A stretch of 64,000 bases of DNA from Sphingomonas endophytica (lineage in GTDB: Bacteria; Pseudomonadota; Alphaproteobacteria; Sphingomonadales; Sphingomonadaceae), in contig NZ_LDTB01000045.1 of assembly GCF_001476895.1 (NCBI RefSeq), positions 1-64,000 on the forward strand, written 5' to 3'. The notes under the pieces are model-generated. The model saw only the letters and a list, made by a program, of their open reading frames with translations, ran no database searches and was not told the DNA's origin. This document shows, in pieces, positions 9,155 to 16,480 of the stretch. A program made the position numbers and the translations under genes. Each line of letters begins with the position of its first letter. Within the stretch, counting starts at the first letter, position 1.

Positions 9155-10417
9155 ATGGAACGCATGGCGCAGCTCGATGTCCGACAGAAGCTGGAAATCC
9201 TTGCGGACGCGGCAAAATATGACGCCTCCTGCGCATCGTCGGGCACGTCGAAGCGTAATTCCGCCGACGGCAAGGGGATCGGCTCCACCGAGGGGATGGG
9301 CATCTGCCACGCTTATGCGCCCGATGGCCGTTGCATCTCGCTGTTGAAGATCCTGCTGACCAACAGCTGCATCTTCGACTGCCATTATTGCATCAATCGC
9401 AAGAGCTCGAACGTGCGGCGCGCGCGGTTTACGGCGCAGGAGGTCGTCAACCTCACCCTCGCTTTCTATCGCCGCAATTATATCGAGGGGCTGTTCCTGT
9501 CGTCGGGGATCATCAAGTCTTCCAACTACACGATGGAGCAACTGGTCGAGGTCGCGCGCAGCTTGCGCGAGGATCATCACTTTCGCGGCTACATTCATCT
9601 CAAGACGATCCCCGATGCCGATCCCGAGTTGGTGCATCAGGCGGGGCTGTATGCCGACCGCGTCTCGATCAACGTCGAGCTGCCGACCGTCAGCGGGCTG
9701 AAGCGGCTCGCGCCCGAAAAGGACAACAGCCGGATCGAGGGTGCGATGCGCGACATGAACAGCGCGATCGTCGATACCGCCGATGCGTCGACCCGCTACA
9801 AATCCGCGCCCCGCTTCGCACCGGCCGGTCAGTCGACGCAGATGATCGTCGGCGCGGATGCCGCGACCGATGGCGACATCGTGACCAAGGCATCGACGCT
9901 GTACGATCGGTTCGGTCTGCGCCGCGTCTATTATTCCGCGTTCAGCCCGATCCCGGATGCATCCACCGTCCTGCCGCTGCAACGGCCCCCGCTGATGCGC
10001 GAGCACCGGCTGTATCAGTCCGACTGGCTGATGCGCTTCTACGGTTTCGCGCCGCAGGAGGTGGTCGCCGCGGCGGACGATGCGACGGGGATGCTGCCGC
10101 TCGACATCGATCCCAAGCTTGCCTGGGCGCTGAAGTTTCGCGATCGCTTTCCCGTCGACGTCAACCGCGCGCCGCGCGAGTTGCTGTGGCGCGTGCCGGG
10201 GCTGGGAACGAAGGCGGTCGCGAACATTCTCGCCGCACGGCGCTGGCGACGGCTGCGTCTGGATGACGTGGCGCGCCTGACCGTGTCGATCGCCCGTATC
10301 CGGCCGTTCATCGTCGCCGAAGACTGGCGTCCCGTGGCGCTGGCCGACCGCGCCGAGCTGAAGCCGCTCGTCACGTCCAGGCCCGCGCGACGGCAGCTCG
10401 AACTCTTCGGTGCGTGA
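9155..10417 (+). CDS. Putative DNA modification/repair radical SAM protein
   Basis: About 420-aa radical SAM enzyme of the group annotated as putative DNA modification/repair radical SAM protein. The 4Fe-4S/SAM motif C-x3-C-x2-C is CIFDCHYC (residues 72-79 from this start). An N-terminal conserved block precedes it (ILADAAKYDASCASSGTS). A C-terminal helix-hairpin-helix (WRVPGLGTKAVANILAARRW) suggests DNA binding. The reaction is not established for the family. Start: ATG 9155 (MERMAQLDV) fits the compact family N-terminus; ATG 9164 and ATG 9110 (MAKRTRLD) are alternatives. It is followed by a hemerythrin and a DUF4130-UdgX gene on the same strand, its usual genomic partner apart from the hemerythrin. 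Confidence 0.9.
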   Translation: MERMAQLDVRQKLEILADAAKYDASCASSGTSKRNSADGKGIGSTEGMGICHAYAPDGRCISLLKILLTNSCIFDCHYCINRKSSNVRRARFTAQEVVNLTLAFYRRNYIEGLFLSSGIIKSSNYTMEQLVEVARSLREDHHFRGYIHLKTIPDADPELVHQAGLYADRVSINVELPTVSGLKRLAPEKDNSRIEGAMRDMNSAIVDTADASTRYKSAPRFAPAGQSTQMIVGADAATDGDIVTKASTLYDRFGLRRVYYSAFSPIPDASTVLPLQRPPLMREHRLYQSDWLMRFYGFAPQEVVAAADDATGMLPLDIDPKLAWALKFRDRFPVDVNRAPRELLWRVPGLGTKAVANILAARRWRRLRLDDVARLTVSIARIRPFIVAEDWRPVALADRAELKPLVTSRPARRQLELFGA

Positions 10418-10479
10418 GAATGAATCGCGGGTGAAACGCGGGGCATGTTCGTGCGCTTGGCGCGGTGAAGGAGACCATC

Positions 10480-10965
10480 ATGCCGCACGCCGACATCTAT
10501 GCCGAGTTGAAGCGCGACCACGACAAGCAGCGCGACATGCTGAAGGAACTCGCCGAATTGCGCGGAGACGGGGCGAAACGGCGCAAGTTGTTCGAGGCGT
10601 TTCGACTTGAGGTGCAGAGCCACGCCGCTGCCGAGGAGGAATCGCTGTACGCGACCATGCTGGGCAATCCGGACCTGCGCGACGACGCACGCCATTCGGT
10701 CGCCGAACATAAGGAAGTCGACGATCTGATCGGCGAGCTCTTCGACCTGGATTTCGGTTCGGACGAGTGGGAAGCCAAATTCTTCCACATGCGCCATCGG
10801 TACGAGCATCATATCGACGAGGAAGAGGAAGAGATGTTTCCCGCCGCCGAGGACAAGCTCGACGACGCCACGGAGGATCGGCTTGCCGCCACCTATGAAG
10901 AGCGCAAGCCGGCCGAACTGGAAATCGCGCGCGATCATCCGCCGGGCGGCGACGAGCGCGAGTAA
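10480..10965 (+). CDS. Hemerythrin HHE-domain protein
   Basis: 161-aa soluble protein with a hemerythrin-like four-helix diiron fold. Putative ligands are H in LKRDHDKQRDML, H/E in QSHAAAEEESLY, H in SVAEHKEVDDL and the H-x3-H of RYEHHIDEEEEEMF. HHE proteins bind O2 or NO, or act in iron and redox stress handling. Start ATG 10480 has a good Shine-Dalgarno (AAGGAGA, 10468-10474). It lies between the radical SAM and UdgX genes, 62 bp after the first and 6 bp before the second. The placement suggests co-expression, perhaps to protect iron-sulphur cofactors or to sense oxidants, which is inference. Confidence 0.9.
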   Translation: MPHADIYAELKRDHDKQRDMLKELAELRGDGAKRRKLFEAFRLEVQSHAAAEEESLYATMLGNPDLRDDARHSVAEHKEVDDLIGELFDLDFGSDEWEAKFFHMRHRYEHHIDEEEEEMFPAAEDKLDDATEDRLAATYEERKPAELEIARDHPPGGDERE

Positions 10966-10971
10966 GCGGCG

Positions 10972-12357
10972 TTGCGCGTCGTTGCGCTATCCGCGCCCGA
11001 TGACATGGACGGATGGCGGGATGCCGCGCGTCGCCTGATCGCCGACGACGTGCCGCCCGACCGCGTCGTGTGGCAGGTCGGCGACACCGCGACCGACCTG
11101 TTCGGCGGCGACGCGGCGCCCGCTTCGACGGGCGCACCGGCAGTGTTGCGCGTGTCGCGCGCCTTCATCACCCTGGCCGGCGACGCGATCCTGCATCGCG
11201 ATCCGGAACGCTTCTCGCTCCTCTATCATCTGTTGTGGCGGTTGCGCGACCTGCCCCGGCTCATGGAGGATCAGGCCGATCCGCTGGTGCGGCGACTGGA
11301 GGGGCTGGCGAAGGCGGTTCGGCGCGACATCCATAAGATGCGCGCCTTCCTGCGTTTTCGCAGCCTGGCCGACGATGAGGGCGAGCGGTTCGTCGCGTGG
11401 TTCGAGCCGGAGCATCATATCGTCCGCGCGAACGCCGCCTTCTTCGTCAATCGTTTCGCGGCGATGCGCTGGTCGATTCTGACGCCGGAGGTGTCGGTGC
11501 ATTGGGACGGCACGCGGCCGAGCGAAGGACCGGGCGCCGCCCGCGACGACGCGCCGGAAGGCGACCCGACCGAGGAGGTCTGGAAAACCTATTATGCCAG
11601 CATCTTCAACCCGGCGCGCGTCAAGGTGAAGGCGATGCTGAAGGAGATGCCGCGCAAATACTGGAAGAACATGCCGGAGACAGCGCTCGTGCCGCACCTG
11701 CTGGCCGGCGCGCAGGCGCGGGAGAGCGGGATGATCGAGCAGGCGCGCACCGGTATCGACGACAACGTCCAGGCGGCGTGGGATGCGCTGCGGCAGGAGG
11801 CGATGGCCTGCACGCGCTGCCATCTGCATCGCCATGCGACGCAGACCGTGTTCGGCGAGGGGCCGATGACCGCCCCGATGATGTTTGTCGGTGAGCAACC
11901 GGGCGACCAGGAGGATCTGGCCGGTCATCCGTTCGTCGGCCCGGCGGGGCAGGTCTTCGACCGCGCGCTCGCCGCCGCCGGGATCAAGCGCGCGGAAACC
12001 TATGTCACCAACGCCGTCAAGCATTTCAAGTTCGAGCCCCGTGGCCGCCGGCGCATCCACGCCAAGCCGGACGCCGGGGAGATCGAGGCGTGTCGCTGGT
12101 GGATCGAGCAGGAGCAATTGCTGTTACGCCCGCGCGTGACGGTCGCGCTGGGTGCCACGGCGGCGCGCAGCCTGTTCGGCAAGGTCATGACGATCGGGCG
12201 CGAACGCGGCCGGGCGCATAAGCTGCCGGATGGCGGCGAAGCGTGGGTCACCGTTCACCCCAGCTATTTGCTGCGCCTGCCGGACGAGGCGGCACGGGAA
12301 ACGGAATATGCGCGCTTCGTCGACGATTTACGCCTCGCGCATGCGGCGCTGACATGA
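10972..12357 (+). CDS. DUF4130-UdgX fusion, uracil-DNA glycosylase of the UdgX family
   Basis: 461-aa two-domain protein. Residues about 1-250 are a DUF4130/SAM-linked domain (HRDPERFSLLYHLLWRL, DIHKMRAFLRF, WFEPEHHIVRANAAFF, WSILTP). Residues about 270-461 are a family-4-like uracil-DNA glycosylase: cluster cysteines (CTRCHLHRHATQT), motif GEQPGDQED (307-315), and HPSYLLR (429-435). The loop GRRRIH (358-363) matches the UdgX hallmark R-loop whose histidine bonds covalently to the abasic site after uracil removal; here it is His363. The start is TTG 10972 (MRVVALSAPDDMDGWR), which restores the family N-terminus. A hairpin separates it from the convergent aldo/keto reductase. Confidence 0.93.
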   Translation: MRVVALSAPDDMDGWRDAARRLIADDVPPDRVVWQVGDTATDLFGGDAAPASTGAPAVLRVSRAFITLAGDAILHRDPERFSLLYHLLWRLRDLPRLMEDQADPLVRRLEGLAKAVRRDIHKMRAFLRFRSLADDEGERFVAWFEPEHHIVRANAAFFVNRFAAMRWSILTPEVSVHWDGTRPSEGPGAARDDAPEGDPTEEVWKTYYASIFNPARVKVKAMLKEMPRKYWKNMPETALVPHLLAGAQARESGMIEQARTGIDDNVQAAWDALRQEAMACTRCHLHRHATQTVFGEGPMTAPMMFVGEQPGDQEDLAGHPFVGPAGQVFDRALAAAGIKRAETYVTNAVKHFKFEPRGRRRIHAKPDAGEIEACRWWIEQEQLLLRPRVTVALGATAARSLFGKVMTIGRERGRAHKLPDGGEAWVTVHPSYLLRLPDEAARETEYARFVDDLRLAHAALT

Positions 12358-12390
12358 TCGTCGCCGCCGCGCGCGAAGCGCGACGATCAT
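12354..12390. terminator. Inverted repeat between convergent udgX and aldo/keto reductase genes
   Basis: A perfect 11-bp inverted repeat (12354-12364 with 12380-12390) with a 15-nt GC-rich loop. It spans both stop codons, so it could serve as a bidirectional terminator. There is no T-run on either side. Confidence 0.5.
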
Positions 12391-13184
12391 CACATTTCGC
12401 GCGGGTCCGGCCCCATGCGACCGTCCGGGTCGTCCATGGCGTCGATCGCGGCAACCTGCTCTTCCGATAGGCTGACCTGTCGCGCCGCCCAGTTGCTTGC
12501 CAGATGGTCGAGATCGCCGGCCTTGGGAATGACCGAGAAGCCCTTGGCCAGGTGCCAGGCGATGATCACCTGCGCCGGCGTGGCATTCACCGACTGCGCG
12601 ATGCGAACGATCCGCTCGTCCTTCAGGGTCGCCCCCTGCCCCAACGGACTCCAGCTCTGCGTGACGATCCCGCGTTCCGCATTCGCCTTCTGAACGTCGC
12701 GCTGCTGGAAGGTCGGATGCAGTTCGATCTGATTGACAGCGGGTGTGACCCCCGTCGCGTCGACGATCGCATCCAGATGCTCGGGCAGGAAGTTGGACAC
12801 GCCGATCGATCGCGCCAGCCCACGCTCGCGCAGTTCGACCAGCGCCTTCCAGGCGTCCACGAACCGACCGCCGGACGGATGCGGCCAATGGATCAGATAC
12901 AGGTCCACATGATCGCGCCCGAGCAGCGCAAGACTGTCGTCCAGCGCCGCTGCCGCCGCGCCGTGGCTATCGTGCCAGAGCTTCGTCGTCACCCAGGCAT
13001 CGTCATGCGCCAGCCCTTCGCCGACCCCGCGCTCATTATGATACAGCGCCGCCGTATCTACCAGCCGAAAACCCAGATCCAGCCCGGCGCGGACGACCGC
13101 CGCGACATGCCCGTCGGGGATCTGATAGGTGCCCAACCCGAGTTGCGGCATCATGCGTCCATCGTTCAATGTAAGATCGGTCAT
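12390..13184 (-). CDS. Aldo/keto reductase
   Basis: 264-aa NADPH-dependent carbonyl reductase of the AKR superfamily (2,5-diketo-D-gluconate reductase-like). The catalytic tetrad is visible: Asp and Tyr in DTAALYHNERGVGEGL, Lys in WVTTKLWHD, His in YLIHWPHPSGG. The cofactor end has VIPKAG. Start ATG 13184 (MTDLTLNDGRMMPQLGLGTYQ); the 15 codons upstream are not family-like. No Shine-Dalgarno precedes the ATG, and an EcfG-like promoter candidate ends 8 bp upstream. Physiological substrate unknown. Confidence 0.93.
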   Translation of the reverse strand: MTDLTLNDGRMMPQLGLGTYQIPDGHVAAVVRAGLDLGFRLVDTAALYHNERGVGEGLAHDDAWVTTKLWHDSHGAAAAALDDSLALLGRDHVDLYLIHWPHPSGGRFVDAWKALVELRERGLARSIGVSNFLPEHLDAIVDATGVTPAVNQIELHPTFQQRDVQKANAERGIVTQSWSPLGQGATLKDERIVRIAQSVNATPAQVIIAWHLAKGFSVIPKAGDLDHLASNWAARQVSLSEEQVAAIDAMDDPDGRMGPDPREM

Positions 13185-13192
13185 GTGCGACG

Positions 13193-13218
13193 AACCGTTG
13201 CTGCGCCGCAGCGGTTCC
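13193..13218 (-). promoter_or_regulatory. Candidate EcfG-type promoter of the aldo/keto reductase gene
   Basis: Reading the minus strand, GGAAC (13218-13214), 17 nt, then GGTT (13196-13193). The consensus for the alphaproteobacterial stress sigma factor EcfG is GGAAC-N16/17-CGTT, so one -10 base differs. The short distance to the ATG implies a nearly leaderless mRNA. Confidence 0.35.
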
Positions 13219-13264
13219 CGGATTCGCACTTTCCTTTCACGTTGCGGTGTCGCAAGCGCCGGGA

Positions 13265-13897
13265 ATGGTCGAAAAGATCCTTGCCGCCCTTGCGGGCTTC
13301 GCCATCGCCGTCATCTCCGCCGGCGGTTACTGGGGTATCGCGCTGCTGATGGCGATCGAAAGCGCGTGCATCCCGCTGCCCTCCGAAATCATCATGCCGT
13401 TCGCCGGCTATCTGGTGTCGACGGGGCAGCTCAACCTGTGGCTCGCGGCGACGGCCGGCGCGTTGGGCTGCAATCTCGGCTCCGTCGTCGCCTATGAGAT
13501 CGGACGGCGCGGTGGCCGGCCGATGGCCGAGAAGTTCGGCCGATATGTGCTGATCGGACCGGGCGAGCTCGATCTGGCCGACCGCTTCTTCAATCGCTGG
13601 GGCAGCTGGGCGATCCTGATCGGTCGGATGCTTCCGGTGGTACGGACCTTCATCGCCTTTCCGGCGGGTGTCGCCCGGATGAAGCTCCTCCCCTTCCACC
13701 TCTACACCTTCATCGGTTCCTGGCCGTTCTGCCTGCTGCTCGCATGGGTCGGCATGACGCTGGGTGACAAGTGGAACAGTGATCCGCGCCTGAAGGCGTT
13801 CTTCCATCGCGCCGATGCCGCCATCGGCGTGGTGCTGGTCGCCGCGATCACCTTCTACATTTGGCACCGAGTCCGGGGATTGAAGAAACGCAGCTGA
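13265..13897 (+). CDS. DedA family (VTT/SNARE-associated) membrane protein
   Basis: 210-aa inner-membrane protein with the DedA core: ESACIPLPSEIIMPFAGYLV with a reentrant Pro-rich segment, the G-x3-G glycine pattern of GALGCNLGSVVAYEIGRRGG, and the arginine motif GRMLPVVRTFIAFPAGVARM. Four to five membrane segments, ending in a basic tail (RVRGLKKRS). DedA proteins recycle undecaprenyl-phosphate or other lipids and support envelope and pH homeostasis. Start ATG 13265 (MVEKILAALAGF); a GTG six codons upstream is possible. Confidence 0.93.
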   Translation: MVEKILAALAGFAIAVISAGGYWGIALLMAIESACIPLPSEIIMPFAGYLVSTGQLNLWLAATAGALGCNLGSVVAYEIGRRGGRPMAEKFGRYVLIGPGELDLADRFFNRWGSWAILIGRMLPVVRTFIAFPAGVARMKLLPFHLYTFIGSWPFCLLLAWVGMTLGDKWNSDPRLKAFFHRADAAIGVVLVAAITFYIWHRVRGLKKRS

Positions 13898-14112
13898 ATA
13901 GATTTGGTTCCCGCAAGAAAAACCCGTAAATACGAGCCAGAATTCAAAAGGTTTCGTGAAAAAGTTGGACACAAAAAGTAATAATCAAAGTGTCTTAATT
14001 TCCGCTTAACCAGATTGACTAACTCAAATCGGTGAACGACTGTCCGCGTCGAACGAGGCGCGGGCTCCCCCTGTCTGCGCGCGGCGTTCAGAAAACAGTG
14101 GGAGAATAGCCC
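13898..14112. other. AT-rich intergenic region upstream of the PEP-CTERM gene
   Basis: 215 bp, clearly AT-richer than the surroundings. It has no gene. It contains a full CtrA-type site (13995-14010) and a TTGACT hexamer around 14015-14020 that could serve as a -35. A GTG start at 14113 follows a GGGAGA Shine-Dalgarno. Confidence 0.6.
13995..14010 (+). promoter_or_regulatory. Candidate CtrA binding site
   Basis: TTAA-N7-TTAAC, an exact match to the alphaproteobacterial CtrA consensus, about 105 bp upstream of the PEP-CTERM protein start in an AT-rich stretch. Chance occurrence is possible in AT-rich DNA. Confidence 0.45.
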
Positions 14113-14973
14113 GTGAAGACGGCAATAATCGCGGCTGCCCTGTTGGCAGTCGTATCCACCGACGCGTCCGCTGCGACCATCTTCGGCGTGGACGAAAACA
14201 ACAACCTCGTGACCTTCGATAGCGCGTCCCCGGGAACGTTTCTGTCCAGCGTGCGCATCACCGGCGCGGACAGCAGTTTTCAGGCGCTGGACTTCCGCCC
14301 GCTGAACAACGTCCTTTATGGACTTAGCGCGGACCGGGTCGTGCACACGATCGATACCGTCACGGGCGTGGCGATGGCGGTCAGCGGCGCACTGCCGATC
14401 GACGGCAGCGTGTTCGGCTTCGACTTCAATCCCACTATCGATCGCGTGCGGATCGTCAGCAACACCGACAACAATTACGTCTTCAATCCGAACGATGGGT
14501 CGCTGACCGGTGCGCCGACCACCACGTCGCTGGGCTATGCCAGCGGAGACATCAATGCGGGCCGCAACCCCGGGGTCAGCGCCGCCGCCTATACCAGCTC
14601 GACCTTCGGCGCGGCGGGCAGCAGCACGCAGCTCTACGTGATCGACACCGACAATGACGTTCTCGCGCGCCAGAACAACAATGGCGGCGTGCTGAACACG
14701 GTCGGGTCGCTGGGTGCCGATCTCGGTTCGCGGACCAGCTTCGATATCGTCGGTAACGATGCCTTCGCCTTCAACGGCACCACGTTGTACCGCGCCGACC
14801 TGAACACCGGCCAGCTCACGAGTGTCGGGCAGACCAACCGCGCGCTGTTCGGTATCGCGATTGCGGCGGTGCCGGAGCCAGGGACCTGGGGGATGATGAT
14901 CCTGGGCTTCGGTGTCGTCGGCTATGCGATGCGCCGTCGCAAGGCGATGATTCGCTTCCCGCAAGCGATCTGA
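14113..14973 (+). CDS. DUF4394 domain protein with PEP-CTERM sorting tail
   Basis: 286-aa exported protein. Signal peptide (MKTAIIAAALLAVVSTDASA), then a beta-propeller-like DUF4394 body with repeated short motifs (ATIFGVDENNNLVTFD, GFDFNPTIDRVRIVSNTDNN, YVIDTDNDVLARQ). A C-terminal PEP-CTERM signal (VPEPGTWGMMILGFGVVGYAMRRRK) consists of the PEP box, a helix and a basic tail. PEP-CTERM tails are recognised by exosortase and link to surface or exopolysaccharide-associated export. GTG start with Shine-Dalgarno GGGAGA. Single transcription unit ended by a hairpin. Function unknown. Confidence 0.92.
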   Translation: MKTAIIAAALLAVVSTDASAATIFGVDENNNLVTFDSASPGTFLSSVRITGADSSFQALDFRPLNNVLYGLSADRVVHTIDTVTGVAMAVSGALPIDGSVFGFDFNPTIDRVRIVSNTDNNYVFNPNDGSLTGAPTTTSLGYASGDINAGRNPGVSAAAYTSSTFGAAGSSTQLYVIDTDNDVLARQNNNGGVLNTVGSLGADLGSRTSFDIVGNDAFAFNGTTLYRADLNTGQLTSVGQTNRALFGIAIAAVPEPGTWGMMILGFGVVGYAMRRRKAMIRFPQAI

Positions 14974-14980
14974 TCGGGAC

Positions 14981-15003
14981 GGGCGGCGCGTTCGGCGCCG
15001 CCC
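14981..15003. terminator. Bidirectional hairpin between convergent genes
   Basis: A perfect 9-bp GC stem (14981-14989 with 14995-15003) with a 5-nt loop, placed between the PEP-CTERM gene stop and the stop of the minus-strand hypothetical gene. Only a short T/A stretch follows. Confidence 0.6.
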
Positions 15004-15006
15004 GCC

Positions 15007-15459
15007 TTATGGCAGGTCGGGTGTCTCGGCCTTGGCCGCCGCGCGGCGCTCTCGTTTCCAGCGCGTCGCATTCTGCGTCACGCAGCCCGTGGCACTCGCC
15101 GCGCCCACCGTCGAGCACGTGCCGACACCTACCGCGCCGACCCCTTGGTTCGCGCTCTCGCGCGCCGCCCACGTCTCGTTCTCCGGCGTCACTTCGAAGT
15201 TGCGCAATTCCTTGGGAATGCGGAACTGCTCTTCCGCCGGGCGGCGAGTGCAGACGACCACTTCCGCTCCGTCCGAATTCGTCGGACAGCGTTCGTTGCC
15301 GTACAATACCAGCACGCCATTCACCGGCGCGCTGCGCGACACGCCGTCAGCGATCGTCGTCTTGGGTACCCGCTTCGCATCCGGCGACGGCGGTCCGGAC
15401 TGCGCGAACGCCGGCAGGGCGATCAGCGTCATGGCGAGGGCGGAGATGCGCAGCGACAT
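15007..15459 (-). CDS. Small exported hypothetical protein
   Basis: 150-aa protein not assigned to a known family. It has a signal peptide (MSLRISALAMTLIALPAFAQS) and four cysteines in the mature part (NERCPTN, VVVCTRR, GTCSTVG, TGCVTQ), which could form two disulfides. Its C-terminal end is basic (RWKRERRAAAKAE). It lies 8 bp downstream of coq7 and is probably the last gene of the dsbB-coq7 operon, which would fit a disulfide-containing substrate; this is inference. Start at ATG 15459 because the signal peptide begins there. Confidence 0.75.
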   Translation of the reverse strand: MSLRISALAMTLIALPAFAQSGPPSPDAKRVPKTTIADGVSRSAPVNGVLVLYGNERCPTNSDGAEVVVCTRRPAEEQFRIPKELRNFEVTPENETWAARESANQGVGAVGVGTCSTVGAASATGCVTQNATRWKRERRAAAKAETPDLP

Positions 15460-15467
15460 AGGGCCTC

Positions 15468-16001
15468 TCAGATACGCTTGGCGGTGGCGATCGCGACGCG
15501 GCAACCGAGCCGGATCACGGCCGACATCAATGGATAGGCGGGTGCATCCTCCGCCCCATTGGCCAGCGCGGTGTCGCGATGCTCCAGCTCCTCGGCCTGG
15601 AACTCGCGGATCGCCGCCGACAGTTCGGGATCGCTGTCGCCCAGCGCGATGAGCTGTTCCTCGTAATGCTTGTCGATCTCGGTTTCGACCGCCGCGGTAC
15701 AGGCCATCGCCGCCTCCGGCCCGATCGCGGCCGTCACCGCACCCAGCGCGAAGCCGGCGACGTCCCAGAACGGCTGCAGGATCGTCGGCCGCACGCCGCG
15801 CTCGACGATCATCTTGTCGAAGAAGGCGCGGTGGCGCTCCTCCTGCAATGCCATGGCGGAGATCTTGCGCGCCATCGCGGAGCGCTGCCCCATGATCGCC
15901 AGCTGCCCCTCATAGATGCGGGTAGCGCCGAACTCGCCCGCCTGATCGACGCGGATCATCGAGGCGGCGGCACTCGGGCGGTCACCGGGCTTCCAGGTCA
16001 T
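15468..16001 (-). CDS. coq7: Demethoxyubiquinone hydroxylase, COQ7 family
   Basis: 177-aa diiron monooxygenase that hydroxylates the ubiquinone precursor (last hydroxylation in ubiquinone synthesis), membrane-associated. Two-fold repeated ferritin-like motifs supply ligands: E in RVDQAGEFGATRIYEGQ, E-x2-H in ALQEERHRAFFD, E in AAVETEIDKHYEEQ and E-x2-H in QAEELEHRDTAL. Start ATG 16001 with Shine-Dalgarno GAGGAGG, overlapping the dsbB stop by ATGA. Confidence 0.96.
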   Translation of the reverse strand: MTWKPGDRPSAAASMIRVDQAGEFGATRIYEGQLAIMGQRSAMARKISAMALQEERHRAFFDKMIVERGVRPTILQPFWDVAGFALGAVTAAIGPEAAMACTAAVETEIDKHYEEQLIALGDSDPELSAAIREFQAEELEHRDTALANGAEDAPAYPLMSAVIRLGCRVAIATAKRI

Positions 16002-16480
16002 CCACGCCTCCTCAACTGCGACACGATCAGCCCCGCCCCGACGAACGATAACAATGCGTTCCAGCCCGCCAGCGATATGCCGAACAGCGCCCATTGCGCC
16101 GCGTCGCACCGGATGATGGGGGCGGCGAGCAGGTCCTTCAATGCCTGATCGGTGGACAAGCCGGTCAGGTTCGTCGTCTGCGTGCAGGCGGTCACGCCCT
16201 GCCACCAGTGGTATTCGACCCCCGCATGGAACACGCCGATCAATCCGGACACGGCGATCAGCGCCGCCGCCCCCGCAACCAATGTCGCCTTGACGCGCGG
16301 GCCGCCGGTCACGAACGCCAGCGCCGCGAACACCAGCGCGCCGTAATGCGGCCAGCGCTGCCAATGGCACATCTCGCACGGATACAGCCCGCCGATCAGC
16401 TGGAACCCCCATGCCCCCGCCAGCAGCGCAAGCGGCACCAGCAGCGCGAGCAGCCGGGCGTTCCTCAACCCGGTGGTCAC
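15998..16480 (-). CDS. dsbB: Disulfide bond formation protein B (DsbB family)
   Basis: 160-aa four-helix inner-membrane protein that reoxidises DsbA with quinone. The first periplasmic Cys pair is in LYPCEMCHWQRWPH, and a second pair is formed by TACTQTT and IIRCDAAQW. Start is GTG 16480, which overlaps the TGA of the upstream CtpA-like gene (GTGA); codons further upstream belong to the other gene's frame. Its placement beside coq7 makes functional sense, since ubiquinone is its electron acceptor. It likely partners the DsbA-like proteins at 2769-4200. Confidence 0.93.
   Translation of the reverse strand: MTTGLRNARLLALLVPLALLAGAWGFQLIGGLYPCEMCHWQRWPHYGALVFAALAFVTGGPRVKATLVAGAAALIAVSGLIGVFHAGVEYHWWQGVTACTQTTNLTGLSTDQALKDLLAAPIIRCDAAQWALFGISLAGWNALLSFVGAGLIVSQLRRRG

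Noticed and set aside
12390..13184. Aldo/keto reductase as the missing L-galactose dehydrogenase of the sugar locus
   Set aside because: It lies about 37 kb away with its own promoter, and its sequence pattern is generic for 2,5-diketogluconate reductase-like AKRs.
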